Origin: Mactromeris polynyma
Taxonomy: Eukaryota > Mollusca > Bivalvia > Venerida > Mactridae
Direction of reading: 5' to 3'
Length of the DNA: 64,000 nt
NCBI GenBank assembly: GCA_032209605.1
Contig: JASFXZ010000004.1
Location: 35,126,401 to 35,190,400, forward strand
Within the stretch, counting starts at the first letter, position 1. Every line of letters begins with the position of its first letter. Below are positions 46,201 to 52,229 of this stretch, in pieces. A program made the translations under genes and the position numbers. The notes under the pieces were generated by a model that saw only the letters and a program-made list of their open reading frames with translations, did not search any database and was not told the origin of the DNA.

Positions 46201-48505
46201 CTATGTTATTGTCCATTTACCTATCCACTGTCTATGTAATTGTCCACTATCCTGTCCACTGTCTTTATTATTGTCCACTATCCTATCTACTGTCTATGTT
46301 ATTGTCCACTTACCTATCCACAGTCTATGTTATTGTCCACTTACCTATCCACTGTCTATGTTATTGTCCATTTACCTATCCACTGTCTTATGTATTGTCC
46401 ATTTACCTGTCCAATTTCTATGTTATTGTCCATTTACCTATCCACTGTCTGTGTTATTGTCCATTTACCTGTCCTCTGTCTGTGTTATTGTCCATTTACC
46501 TGTCCAATTTCTATGTTATTGTCCATTTACCTATCCACTGTCTATGTTATTGTCCATTTACCTGTCCTCTGTCTATGTTATTGTCCATTTACCTGTCCAA
46601 TTTCTATGTGATTGCCTACTAATCTATCCAATTGCTATGCTATTGCCTACTAACCTATCTAATTTCTATGTTCTTGCCTACTAACCTTTCCAATTTCTAT
46701 GCTATTGAACACTAACCTTTCCAATTTCTATGCTATTGAACACTAACCTATCCAATTTTTATGCTTTTGAACACTAACCTATCCAATTTCTATGTTATTG
46801 TCCACTTACTATTTTAATGTTGACTGACCCATCTACTTTCTATGTAACATTGTTTTTCCCATTGTAAACCTCTATCACTTGCAGAGTCATTGAATCCACC
46901 GACTACCAATAGAGATGCTGTACCGCAGACTGTTGTCCGCAAACCAGCTGCTGCTATCTCTCGTAAGTATTCTGACCTATGCCTGGTATAAAACCTGTGT
47001 CAGGTATATTTTACATCAGGGAAAAAAGCCTAACCCCCATTATTATATTCCATATATAAAAGTGGGTCTGTTTGCGATGAGGCAATGATTGCAAAATTTT
47101 AGAATTTGAGAAATTTGCAAAACATATTGTCTTATTCACAGAATTTTCTATTTAAACATACTAGGCCGTTTCAATGTAACATACTCATTTTGAAATTTCA
47201 ACTGAAATGATCAAATTGAGAAACTTTTGACTTGCGAAAAATATTCACAGTAAATTTTGATAATATTAAAAATGCAGCTATATAACTTTAGCCTTCATTT
47301 TGTTCCAAACGTTAATAGCGTTTTAAGGTTACAAATGAGTCAACCATTCTTCAAAATGAAATTACTATGGCCCTAGTATTCGTATTTAATAATATATTAA
47401 GTTTAGGAAATTAAAATATAACTAATTCTTTATGTCACCGTGCTGACGCGGACAACTTTTAGTTGTGTTATTTTTGGCGTGGATAATATAAGCAATACCA
47501 ATTGTAACAAGAGTAAATCAGACTATTGATTTGAGCTTGTGAAAGGGGTGCATGGCCCTTGACTTATCATCATAATCAGTACAGTTGTTCACTTGGTAAT
47601 TTTGATATCCATTCACAAACTATGAGCAAAATAATAGCATTTGCTTTTGTGACAAAGGTTGCAAGTGGGGACATCTGTGTCCTATGGATGCATTCTAGTT
47701 TTTTATCTCATAAGTTTACCATTTAAGGAAATTTGCTGACAAATCAGAACAAGGGAGGTAAATATTGTAAATGTGGGAACAATCTATTGATATAGTCTAA
47801 GGGAATGGTTTACCCACTTACTGTGATTCACATTTTTATTGATCTATACAATCATGCAACTAACAAATTTAAAAAAAACTAATGGGCACTTTAAGCTTAT
47901 ATTTAAAAAACAATAGTTTCTCTTTTCACTGCAGATTTCGATGTTTAAGCGACTTGATATCTACTCATTATAAAAGATTGCGTTTCATTCTAAGAATATT
48001 TTAAGAATTACTGTAGTTTATTAGCTCCTTATCTCTGTTTATAAGTTCAGATAACTACCCTGTATATGCATATGGTCATCTGATATAATCTGAGTGTGTC
48101 TATATGTGACATTTATCACTTGTAATCACTTAACTTCATTGTTATACAACAATGTGAATAGGGAGCTACAATATTAGGAGGATTTTTATGAAAGTTCACA
48201 CCAATAATCTACCCGAGGGGTTGTAGTGTTGGACATTTTTCAATCACCTGCAAGATGGCCCACTGGCGGCCATCTTGGATGTTTTAAAAAGTATGTCTGA
48301 CAAAGTGGTTTTTTGGGGGAATTAATTGCCTTCACTGATAGCTCTAGTTCTACTTGGTACCATTCATGGATATTTGTATTGTATTTTAGCTATGGTTCAG
48401 GGAGCCAGTGGTCCTGATGAAGGTGATGCTGCTCGCATGGATTTATTGAAAAATGGGAATGCTGCTGCATGTGGGGACGAGGAAGTCACAGATGTTAAGC
48501 AGTAG
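16192..48505 (+). CDS. TNF-receptor-like type I membrane protein (nine exons)
   Basis: Exons 16192-16285, 35501-35656, 36486-36635, 37048-37123, 41009-41127, 43282-43405, 44112-44266, 46885-46962 and 48390-48505 join without a frame break to 1068 nt, 355 aa plus stop. Residues 17-30 form a signal-peptide core. Residues 33-199 hold about 18 cysteines in CxxC and CxC patterns like TNFR cysteine-rich repeats (C47-KP-C50, C135-EL-C138, C148-AP-C151). Residues 200-239 form a Ser/Thr/acidic stalk, 240-259 a transmembrane helix followed by KKK, and the remaining 96 residues a tail with no death domain. Sequons sit at N59, N130, N154 and N214. A TAA lies in frame directly before the ATG. By family analogy the product would bind a TNF-like ligand at the cell surface; that role is inferred. 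Weak points are the acceptor and donor of exon 5. Another Cys-rich receptor class remains possible. Confidence 0.7.
16545..16790 (+). repeat. dispersed repeat R2, plus copy
   Basis: Starts ATAAAAGAGAGAACAAATTG, then CTACAGGGAGCGCCACATAC, ACAATGCCTCCCCACACAG and later ATGAATGGAATACATCACAG. It is the best undisturbed plus-strand copy of the family whose head is tandemly amplified at 37311 and 39943. Confidence 0.78.
17118..18773 (+). pseudogene. broken Mutator-like (MULE) transposase with SWIM zinc finger
   Basis: A 208-codon frame from 17118 (no Met; it opens with TTG) is continued by frames near 17770-18071, 18046-18330 and 18328-18558, each shifted against the last. At 18046 an alternative frame reads CDTTYKLGQSCVSILSF, which resembles the first catalytic Asp block of MULE transposases. 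About 18240 the frame PIICDRETGLKNA resembles the second Asp block. At 18370-18430 TCSCPSTGQCYH fits a SWIM finger (CxC...CxH), with little sequence between block 2 and SWIM, so an internal deletion is likely. The tail (18555-18773) is Thr/Ser/Lys-rich. At least three frameshifts and a stop make it non-functional. It lies in the first intron of the receptor gene. No flanking inverted repeats were identified. Confidence 0.72.
18774..19250. other. possible degraded tail of the MULE element
   Basis: 18780-19030 is noticeably richer in CpG than the surrounding intron and has coding-like but shifted frames. I cannot assign it firmly to the transposase. Confidence 0.3.
19380..19570 (+). repeat. 27-bp duplication and poly-C/CCCCTACTGCAC low-complexity tract
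   Basis: TCGTCTGCTTCCAACAAGAT followed by GGCACC(A/T) occurs twice in a row (27-bp unit). It leads into irregular repeats of CCCCCTACTGCACC with C-runs up to about 14. This is the most GC-rich stretch of the window and is prone to sequencing and assembly error. Confidence 0.7.
19571..20599. other. intronic DNA, no gene seen
   Basis: 19580-19760 has coding-like composition (plus-strand frame reading PYTGFQPKDQTPTRSDYLP) but no recognised domain. The rest is AT-rich intron. Confidence 0.35.
20600..21024. mobile_element. 425-bp element with CAGTCTTCACGAT inverted termini
   Basis: The left end CAGTCTTCACGATAA and the right end ATCGTGAAGACTG are inverted repeats of 13 bp. Just inside, the left reads TTGCCCATTC and the right CGGGCAAGTGGG. 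A partial copy of the left half is at 34087-34330. No 8-bp or TA target duplication is evident. It contains a strong 17-bp hairpin at 20673-20729. Confidence 0.65.
20673..20729. repeat. 17-bp perfect hairpin with 23-nt loop
   Basis: AAATTAACAGCACCATC at 20673-20689 is matched exactly by its reverse complement at 20713-20729. Confidence 0.85.
21025..21999. other. intronic DNA, no gene seen
   Basis: AT-rich. Contains AGCCCTCCCCAGGGGCCGAA near 21200, typical of a dispersed repeat, but no boundaries were found. Confidence 0.35.
22000..23223 (+). mobile_element. TIR transposon copy A (TTTGTTTGCCCTTTACCGACC family), interrupted
   Basis: The left end GGACTAAATTAAAATTAGG followed by TTTGTTTGCCCTTTACCGAC is mirrored by the right end (reverse complement GGCCATAATTAAAAAAGTC then TTTGTTTGCCCTTTACCGAC). 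A second copy lies inverted at 27971-28674. The family's TAA flanks at copy B and its GGCC start fit PIF/Harbinger-type MITEs, which duplicate TWA. Copy A is interrupted by the hAT element at 22470-23101 and lacks about 120 bp of interior present in copy B. Confidence 0.8.
22470..23101. mobile_element. nested 632-bp hAT-type MITE with perfect 8-bp target duplication
   Basis: TACATTTC occurs directly on both sides (22462-22469 and 23102-23109), and the other copy of the host element (reverse complement of 27971-28674) reads uninterrupted across this point. Terminal inverted repeats are about 101 bp (22470-22570 and 23001-23101) with about four mismatches, starting TAGATATGGCCCAATATGTG. The interior (about 22600-22940) holds irregular tandem units with AAGTTACCATTAAAT, GTAACCTGGTAACTGGAAAT and CATATTTTGATAGAATGAG. 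There is no transposase. Confidence 0.92.
23224..23870. other. intronic DNA, no gene recognised
   Basis: Frames at 23369-23626 and 23484-23696 overlap in different phases and match no family I know. Confidence 0.35.
23871..25973. mobile_element. 2.1-kb segment bounded by 23-bp perfect inverted repeats, containing a THAP relic
   Basis: The left arm starts ACATAATTGACCTTTCTGCA (23871-23893) and the right arm at 25951-25973 is its exact reverse complement. A THAP-domain relic sits just inside the left arm. THAP domains are the N-terminal DNA-binding domains of P-element-type transposases, so this may be a decayed THAP transposon. No catalytic-domain frame remains in the AT-rich interior, and no target duplication was found. 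The motif GGACGGACATTAC recurs at about 24539 and 25449. Confidence 0.5.
24066..24270 (+). pseudogene. THAP zinc-finger domain, broken
   Basis: From ATG at 24066 the frame reads MVKR, a TGA, then SFGLCDSNNRCPD. The TGA sits where the first zinc-binding Cys of a C2CH THAP finger is expected. After a one-base shift the reading continues GGVKFLPFPNPKTN, then EKCMRWIKLCDRPHHELNPS and KINTNRYALL, which matches the THAP core (FP....W, then a conserved basic and Pro segment). The final CxxHF zinc ligands are absent. One stop plus one frameshift plus the missing ligands argue for a relic. An exon boundary near RYA could also explain the loss of the C-terminal ligands. Confidence 0.65.
25974..27970. 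other. intronic DNA, no supported gene
   Basis: Contains poly-C tracts at about 26970 and 27015 and a Cys-rich but phase-incompatible open segment at 26671-26783 (see rejected items). The 132-codon minus-strand frame at 27870-27472 has no recognisable domain. Confidence 0.35.
27971..28674 (-). mobile_element. TIR transposon copy B (TTTGTTTGCCCTTTACCGACC family)
   Basis: Inverted relative to copy A at 22000. Ends are GGCCATAATTAAAAAAGTC on the left and the reverse complement of GGCCTAAATTAAAATTAGG on the right, flanked by TAA on both sides (27968-27970, 28675-28677). The interior aligns with copy A across most of its length, including the segment ACGATGTGTGCAGTTTGTTC (reverse complement here). 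Confidence 0.82.
28843..29118. mobile_element. 276-bp element with CAGGGCTCTA inverted termini, copy 1
   Basis: The left end CAGGGCTCTAGAAAT and the right end TATAGAGCCCTG are inverted repeats. The left 100 bp (ACTAGCCCGATG..., CAACAGTTGAGTTGA) matches 49025-49135. The target duplication is unclear. Confidence 0.6.
29119..32304. other. intronic DNA, no gene seen
   Basis: AT-rich part of the 19-kb first receptor intron. No Cys-rich or other exon-like frame with matching splice phase was found. Confidence 0.4.
32305..32475 (+). repeat. dispersed repeat R3, copy 2
   Basis: Same-strand copy of 14085-14290, sharing CAGCTAGGGGTCC.TGGACC and CCCAGATATGCAGTTTATAC. Confidence 0.7.
32795..32975 (+). 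repeat. dispersed repeat R2, plus copy
   Basis: GCTACAGGGAACGCCACATAC, shortened here to its core ACAGGGAACGCCACATAC, is followed by ACAATGCCTCTCCACACAG and GTGCAAGGGTAAATACGTTG, matching 16545-16790. The tail is truncated. Confidence 0.75.
32976..34086. other. intronic DNA, no gene seen
   Basis: AT-rich; no ordered feature found. Confidence 0.4.
34087..34330 (+). repeat. partial copy of the 20600-21024 element
   Basis: Shares GTCTTCACAATAATCTTTTT, TTGCCCATTC and AATAAAATTAACAGCAC, then ACACAAACAAAATTGACAAA, with 20600-20850. The right terminus is missing. Confidence 0.65.
34545..34835 (-). repeat. dispersed repeat R2, minus copy
   Basis: The reverse complement begins with a GTGATAAAAGACA-like head and ACTACAGGGAACGCCACATAC (core ACAGGGAACGCCACATAC), then CGCAGACCTCCGCGAAAAC and ATAAAACATAAGGTACTTAA. 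It is one of the longest copies. Confidence 0.75.
35161..35345 (+). repeat. tRNA-derived SINE with intact-looking A and B boxes
   Basis: GTCTCTGTGGTCGAGTGGTT carries an A box (TGGTCGAGTGG) and GTTCGAATTCC a B box about 45 bp downstream, in tRNA-Ser/Leu style. The following 110 bp (TTGTCTGGTGCCTGGTGTAA) is non-tRNA body. It lies about 150 bp before receptor exon 2. Confidence 0.6.
35501..35656 (+). CDS. receptor exon 2: first Cys-rich repeat
   Basis: Acceptor TTTCTATTGTAG, donor GCTG|GTAGGT; phase 1 to phase 1; 51 full codons. It contains CKEDGGKDVCKPCKAGS, a typical TNFR-type CxxC followed by Gly, then C70 and C81. Sequon at N59. Confidence 0.8.
35785..35850 (+). repeat. intronic duplicated block, copy 1 (partner 36803-36868)
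   Basis: GAACAGTACAACACTTTCTG and TTTTTCTTTTGCAAGAT recur about 1 kb downstream at 36803-36868 with few differences. The two copies flank receptor exon 3. Confidence 0.7.
36385..36470 (+). repeat. dispersed block next to exon 3 (partner 42265-42350)
   Basis: TATTTGGCTTTGGGAATGGG and TCAGATAGTCTGACCTGTG occur here and again at about 42290-42330. The upstream part (36275-36385) also resembles 62555-62665 (CAAAGA..ATGGA.CAAA, ATTCAGC.CTCATTTGA). Confidence 0.65.
36486..36635 (+). CDS. receptor exon 3: second Cys-rich repeat, GC donor
   Basis: Phase 1 to phase 1, 49 full codons with seven cysteines (CEHMKCKCQFELC, then CVYC, then C123). The acceptor is a tandem TTCAGCAG, so the exon starts at 36486 or 36489 (adds or drops one Ala; both keep phase). 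The donor is GGAG|GCAAGT, a GC-AG intron; it is the only donor that gives the phase needed by exon 4. A sequon lies at N130. Confidence 0.78.
37048..37123 (+). CDS. receptor exon 4: third Cys-rich segment
   Basis: Acceptor TTTCATTTTTCAG, donor GGAG|GTATGT; phase 1 to phase 2; 24 full codons CELCKDMMYSPVGCAPC..., two CxxC pairs. Sequon at N154. Confidence 0.75.
37311..37866 (+). repeat. 51-bp minisatellite, 11 copies, derived from the R2 head
   Basis: Eleven nearly identical units of ACAATGCCTCCCCACACAGA... ending ...CACATTCACCAG. The unit is the first about 50 bp of repeat R2. Because 51 is a multiple of three, all frames stay open (211, 201, 231 and 267 codons), but these are not genes. The array is in the receptor intron after exon 4. 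Confidence 0.95.
37950..38859 (-). mobile_element. 910-bp hAT element relic with 8-bp target duplication
   Basis: Flanked by ATTAGGAA (37942-37949) and ATTAGGGA (38860-38867), a one-mismatch 8-bp duplication. Termini CAGGCATTGGGT and, as reverse complement on the right, CAGACATGGGGT match at 9 of 12 positions. Subterminal regions on both sides are rich in TAATCATGATTA/TAATCGATTA motifs. The interior encodes the end of a hAT transposase on the minus strand. Confidence 0.85.
38258..38478 (-). pseudogene. hAT transposase C-terminal dimerisation domain, broken
   Basis: The minus-strand frame reads DPVQYWKQHNDKYPNLANLA, then KKYLCIPATTTPVERLFSIA and GKFFRPER, which is the hallmark of the hAT family dimerisation domain (W....YP.L..LA...L.IPAT....ER.FS.AG). 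A TGA follows at the Cys after PER, then a residual SDKTFEMLMMIKCN. The catalytic part is absent. It resembles ZBED-type hAT transposases. Confidence 0.88.
38868..39339. other. intronic DNA with one hairpin
   Basis: AT-rich. At 39217-39262 an 18-bp perfect inverted repeat (ACCACGGACATATAAACC) surrounds a 10-nt loop. No exon was seen. Confidence 0.5.
39217..39262. repeat. 18-bp perfect hairpin, 10-nt loop
   Basis: ACCACGGACATATAAACC at 39217-39234 and its exact reverse complement at 39245-39262. Confidence 0.88.
39390..39930. promoter_or_regulatory. CpG-rich island-like segment with CCAAT motifs
   Basis: This stretch has many CpG dinucleotides (for example CGCCGTAATCGCAG, CACGGGTCGTCCG, GAACGGACGTTCGG) while the rest of the intron is CpG-poor. 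It contains ATTGGTCAGC and TCCAATCAGA near 39650-39680, a CCAAT box in each orientation. It may be an alternative internal promoter or a young transposon; no coding domain is recognised. It directly abuts the second minisatellite. Confidence 0.35.
39943..40529 (+). repeat. 50/51-bp minisatellite, 11 full copies, derived from the R2 head
   Basis: Eleven full units and one partial. Most are 50 bp ending CACATACAAAA; two are 51 bp ending CACATTCACCAG, the variant that makes up the whole first array at 37311. The last unit (CTCCCTACACAGATTGCAGG) runs directly into an R2 tail. Large frames across it (201-281 codons on both strands) are artefacts. Confidence 0.95.
40505..40700 (+). repeat. R2 body and tail following the array
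   Basis: AAATATCTATGGGTATGGGA, GGGATTGAATGGATGGAAT and CACCACAGGACAAGC match the reverse complement of the R2 copy at 4155-4415 (CATGGGGAAACAATGAATTG and GGGATTGACTGGATGGAAT), so the array sits at the 5' end of a full R2 element. Confidence 0.75.
41009..41127 (+). CDS. receptor exon 5: last Cys-rich segment (boundaries uncertain)
   Basis: With acceptor GCTGGGTCAG|A the exon is in phase 2 and joins exon 4, adding HCIILFNVLGKS. A stronger-looking acceptor, TTAATGTTCTAG at 41037, is in phase 1 and would only fit a splice from exon 3 that skips exon 4. The core reads DYELSINYETCFFCQAHLH. The only donor that matches exon 6 in phase is the weak TTCT|GTGAAC at 41127. Without it the frame continues CEPGNDF and runs into the 33-bp array. 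An unseen extra exon is also possible. Confidence 0.55.
41149..41742 (+). repeat. 33-bp minisatellite, exactly 18 copies, in frame with receptor exon 5
   Basis: 594 bp = 18 x 33, unit TTATGGTGAATTCTACCATA + CAGTCCACTCTCG, with a single visible substitution (CTACTATAC in copy 3). In the receptor reading frame each unit gives VMVNSTIQSTL, with an N-glycosylation sequon (NST). The frame stays open from exon 5 through all copies to a TAG at 41766. Each unit also has a donor-like ATG|GTGAAT. Confidence 0.97.
42265..42350 (+). repeat. dispersed block, second copy (partner 36385-36470)
   Basis: TATTTGGCTTTGGGAATGGG and TCAGATAGTCTGACCTGTG, as beside exon 3. Confidence 0.65.
42822..42860. repeat. 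39-nt near-perfect palindrome
   Basis: ACATTTGACGGTTGACGAT, a single G, then the exact reverse complement: 19-bp arms with a one-base centre. It directly precedes a dispersed block (42857-43090) repeated at 49697-49860. Confidence 0.95.
42857..43090 (+). repeat. dispersed block R4, copy 1 (partner 49697-49860)
   Basis: TGTAAAGTCCTCT.A.TTTAT and ATAGATTTGATGAGTAT, then AATTTCTAAT.C.ATAATAT and GGTCCTTCAGTCCTTTGAT-like ends occur in the same order at 49697-49860, where the middle is shorter. Confidence 0.7.
43282..43405 (+). CDS. receptor exon 6: Ser/Thr-rich stalk
   Basis: Acceptor TTTTTTTGTAG, donor CCGGT|GTAAGT; phase 1 to 2; 40 full codons STDTSTKTSTDSSGNHSVTL continuing to an acidic EEEKDNSDD stretch. 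This is a likely O-glycosylated membrane-proximal stalk, with a sequon at N214. Confidence 0.8.
43573..43770 (+). repeat. tRNA-derived SINE
   Basis: GCCCAGCTAGCTCAGTTGGT contains an A box (TAGCTCAGTTGG), and TGTTGAATTCCC is B-box-like. A non-tRNA body (GTGACGTTGGCTACAGTCAC) and an A-rich tail (AAACAAACCAACGAACAAAAC, core AAACCAACGAAC) follow. It lacks a complete cloverleaf, so it is a SINE and not a tRNA gene. Confidence 0.65.
44112..44266 (+). CDS. receptor exon 7: transmembrane helix and start of the cytoplasmic tail
   Basis: Acceptor CACTTGTAG, donor GCAG|GTAAAT; phase 2 to 1; 51 full codons. IVVIVVLVACGILIALFLY is a clear single-pass helix followed by AKKK as stop-transfer. The tail begins ASTGDETSLPAVVYTRL. 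Confidence 0.85.
44683..46806 (+). repeat. 31-bp minisatellite, about 68 copies
   Basis: Unit close to CTATCCACTGTCTATGTTAT + TGTCCACTATC, varying mainly at the last bases (CTATC, CTTAC, CTAAC, CTATT). From about 45490 and again from 46170 a variant with CATTTACCTGTCCAATTTC appears; after 46610 units decay (GCCTACTAACC, GAACACTAACC). The large frames here (up to 294 codons) arise from the 31-bp period and are not genes. It lies between receptor exons 7 and 8. Confidence 0.95.
46885..46962 (+). CDS. receptor exon 8: cytoplasmic tail
   Basis: Acceptor ATCACTTGCAG, donor CTC|GTAAGT; phase 1 to 1; 25 full codons SLNPPTTNRDAVPQTVVRKP then AAAIS. No recognised signalling motif. Confidence 0.75.
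46963..48389. other. last receptor intron, no other feature
   Basis: AT-rich. Contains a 10-bp hairpin CAAGATGGCC...GGCCATCTTG at about 48253-48279. No exon was seen. Confidence 0.5.
48390..48505 (+). CDS. receptor exon 9: C-terminus and stop
   Basis: Acceptor TGTATTTTAG; 37 full codons MVQGASGPDEGDAARMDLL then KNGNAAACGDEEVTDVKQ and TAG. The higher GC content contrasts with its AT-rich flanks. No canonical AATAAA lies within about 700 bp downstream, so the 3' end is not placed. Confidence 0.78.
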
Positions 48506-49024
48506 AAAGAAGAATATAAATGTTTTGGTGAAAAACTGACAACTTTCATTAGTTTCAGTTTGTCATGAACTTGATATAACTACTTATTGTGGTAGAATAG
48601 AAGCAGCTAATGTTGAGATCTTTGAATGAAATAGATCTGGCTATAGTGAAATATGTACAGTCCAACCTGTTGATAGTGGTCACCTTTGGGACTGACCTTA
48701 AAGTGAACACTATAGACAGGTGACCTCTATATCCAGGTTGATGTATTATGCATGCCTTTTAACAGTATTTTTTACTTTTAATCTGCTGTTTAATCATTCC
48801 GTACATTATCATAATAATTACACTATTGTAAAAATTGCTAATCAATGTACAATTTGCCAATGCTGACCATGTTAGATAGGGTTTATATATTCTATGTATT
48901 GTTTAATCACCCACATTTGTGCCATTCTTCTGACTGCTTACTTCTGTGCTCATATTCTGCTGCTATATACTTACCTCAGTCTTCCAGAATTCTGTTTTGC
49001 AAAAGATCATCAGCAGTATTTAAC
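48506..49024. other. receptor 3' UTR or flank
   Basis: Likely 3' untranslated sequence. A small inverted-repeat motif (CCAACCTGTTGATAG... and the reverse complement ATCAACCTGGATATAG) lies at about 48661-48742 around paired GGTCACCT/AGGTGACC, probably a MITE remnant. Confidence 0.4.
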
Positions 49025-49427
49025 CAGGGCTCTAGAAATACACTAGCCCGATGCCTCAGACAAGTCAAATTGCTGATTTGGGCTACTAACAGTTGAGTTG
49101 AGGTCAGTCCCGGACAAGTCTGTTTTAAATTCCTGGACTCAATGCTATATAAGTGAACCACACAAAATGAAATTAACATATTTTAGCAGTAAATACATAA
49201 CAGTTGTTAACTGCATGGTAACTAACATGGCCAACATCAACCCCTTTATTAAAAGCCAATTAACTTTGGACATGTGACAAATAAACAAGAGTAGTTCATA
49301 CACACCTAATATCTGTTAATCTGTACCCCATTCTATTTTCGGACAACTAACCTCTCATGTTGGACTAGTCAAAATTAATTTGTACCCTATTCTGGGACGA
49401 AAGTATATGAGAGTATCTAGAGCCCTG
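49025..49427. mobile_element. 403-bp element with CAGGGCTCTAGA inverted termini, copy 2
   Basis: The left end CAGGGCTCTAGAAAT and the right end TCTAGAGCCCTG are inverted repeats, and TAAC is present on both flanks. The left 110 bp matches 28843-28950. Confidence 0.65.
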
Positions 49428-49696
49428 TAACACTAATATTTGTTACACTTAAATCCATTTTAATCTAAGAATGTATTGATGTATTCACTCCGGGAATGTT
49501 TACTAAGTATTATGCAAGCCTGTCATTCATGAAAAAAGTGAATGAAGAGAGGGTTGCCTCTTGCTTCCTTCAAAACTATAAATGAAGATGTTTTATCCTG
49601 CGCTTTTTTTAGGCGCTTTAGTGTCTCATTGCTATCATCATCCATTGGATGGTCTACTCGAAGTACCGCCGTATTCATTGTCTCAAGATAATAGTA

Positions 49697-49860
49697 CATG
49701 TAAAGTCCTCTGATTTTATTATAGATTTGATGAGTATAACTGCTGATTTGTCTTTCTGCATTATTTGCACTATGAGTTTACCCAAAAAGTCATGTATTAA
49801 TTTCTAATACAATAATATGGAAGCACCTCCCAGGTCCTTCAGTCCTTTGATCTAACCTTA
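49697..49860 (+). repeat. dispersed block R4, copy 2
   Basis: Short version of 42857-43090 without the palindrome. Confidence 0.7.
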
Positions 49861-50270
49861 AGAAATGTTGACAAAGCTAGTTCCTACATTTGCTTCTGTG
49901 TAATGATTTGTCAGAATGTATGTTTTTAGTTGTTATATTTGAGGCATCATAAATCAATTGCCAAACAATTGACATTTATAGAGACCAGCTCAGTATTCAG
50001 CTGTCAGAATTTACTCGTCTGAGTATTGTGTTTTTGAGTATACAAATTGGATAATAGTTCTAACAGTGATGAGTATTCTTTATGATCTGCTCTTTTTCTG
50101 AGATATTGATGTAAAACTGAGAGTTTGTGTGAGTATTTGGTGCTAAGTCATGAGTATAACTGTTATAATCAATACTTACTCTCAAATATCATATTCACTC
50201 TCAAATCTTATAGAAGTAGGATTTTAAGGAATACTCGTCATATGGTAAGCATTGTTCATTGTAAGTCAGA

Positions 50271-50486
50271 TTCAGCAGATATGTGGTTGTTGAGTAATGG
50301 TCAGAATTCAGCAGATATGTGGTTGTTGAGTAATGGTCAGAATTCAGCAGATATGTGGTTGTTGAGTAATGGTCAGAATTCAGCAGATATGTGGTTGTTG
50401 AGTAATGGTCAGAATTCAGCAGATATGTGGTTGTTGAGTAATGGTCAGAATTCAGCAGATATGTGGTTGTTGAGTAATGGTCAGAA
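50271..50486 (+). repeat. 36-bp minisatellite, 6 copies
   Basis: 216 bp of six identical units (TTCAGCAGATATGTGGTTGT + TGAGTAATGGTCAGAA). It reads as NSADMWLLSNGQ in one frame, but there is no gene context. Confidence 0.95.
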
Positions 50487-52229
50487 TTCAGGGCCCTGGA
50501 TTATAACAATTGTGTTACTGATTGTAAGAAAGACCCATTATATCTAAATGAGATTGTGATGAAACTTCATTTATATGATCATCATGGAGTATAGATATGT
50601 GTGACAAATTTAATCCACATCAGTCCAAGCAATACAGAGTTATTTGCTGCTGCACATAGACATAATGTGTGTTCTGAGAGTTTGTGTTTTCCATTTGTTG
50701 GTGTTATATTTATCATTTACTGATAAAATTACAGGAAATAATATTTGTACTAAGGGAAATTGCTATGGTTTTAAGCACTTTCATTTTATGTTGCTAGTTT
50801 TTCTTTGTGTTCAATACCTCATTGTGTTGTCAAGTGCCCTTGTGAAACACTGTGCTATGTTTTCAAGTATCTTTACTATGTATTATGCATAATATAGTAT
50901 CGTTTTAGATCAAATTTATATTTTACTGTTGCAGTTTGATATGTTAGTATGTAGTTTTGTCAATATTGGCCCCACTCAGGGGGTCACATGTTTTACATAG
51001 ACTTATATAGGGAAATATTTTTTAAATATTCTTGTCCAGAAGCAATGGAGCCAGATTTTTCATATTTTGTGTGTAGCTTTGTCTAGTGGTCCTCTACCAA
51101 GATTGTCCAAATTGTGCCCCTGGGGCAAAAGCTGGCCCTGCACCAAGGTCACATAGTTCTATCTTTAAAAATATTGTTTTCTGAAGCCACATGACCCAGG
51201 TCTTTGATATTTGGTGTGTAACATTGTCTAGTGCTCAATGTAAGCATGTGGGGTCAAAACCATGCCTACGTTTTATAACTGGGATTACAGAATTGCTTGA
51301 AGACATTCTCTAAAAGCACACATTCCATACCAACTTGACTGAAATGGTCCTATGATGATAATTTAAAAAAACTAATTAAATTTCTTGATCTGTTAAAACC
51401 TCTTACATTACTGTTTATGTTTTACTTGTGAGAATGTTAAGTTTTACCCTTAAGTTGTCAAGTTTAGCCCTTAAGTTGTTAAGTTTAGCCAGTTCAGCAT
51501 CCACAAAGCCTGTTCTTCCTTACCACTAAGCATTCAATTGAGGCAGTCCATGGGTCTCTAGATAATTTTGTTCTTGAAAAGGTCTTTGTTTATTTTTACA
51601 CAACTTTGGGGGGGGGGGACTTATACCCTTGTCAGTCGGTCTGTCTGTCTGCGTAAACATTGAGAATATATGTGTTACTGGCATTAGTGTCGGGGGCTTT
51701 TTTGTTCTGTTTTCTATATGAAAACCACATAAAATCACCTACTTAGGAGTTTATTTGTAAAGAAAGAAAAACCACCTAAATTATAAATGTTGGAACATCT
51801 GTCCGTCTCACAAAACTTGTGTCGTTCATATATCCCATTGGACCTTCAGTCTTCAAACTTTATAGGAATATATATCAGCACAGACATTGTGCACCTGGGG
51901 TTTTGCGTTCCTTTCCACATAGGAAAATAAGAGTTATGGGCCTTGATTAAGTAAAGTGGGGTCACCTATTTCTAGTTTCATTTAGATTTTTAAATGAAAT
52001 GTGTTCAGTGTAATTGTTATACTTCAGGCCATGGACATATAGATTGATTATCTTCCATTTCTTGCAGTAAAAAGGCATTTGAAGTTTTATATCTGTACCT
52101 TAGAATATTTGTTTCTGACATTTTGTTGTTACTATTAGTTTTAAACAAGATGAACAATTTTGTGGCAGGATGGTATGTTGTGAAGAAGAAGGTTTGATGA
52201 TCCGTATTACTATGGTTTCATACCTGTAG
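50487..52229. other. gene-poor DNA
   Basis: At 50945-51245 lies a minus-strand relative of the 7845-8765 repeat (reverse complement has GGTAGAGGACCACTAGACAA). Around 51420-51490 TAAGTTTAGCCCTTAAGTTG is repeated, and a G-run occurs at 51608. No exon was recognised. Confidence 0.45.

Noticed and set aside
44683..46684. Open frames up to 294 codons rich in Leu, Ser, Tyr and Cys
   Set aside because: Products of a 31-bp period read in three frames; the intron position is fixed by flanking receptor exons.
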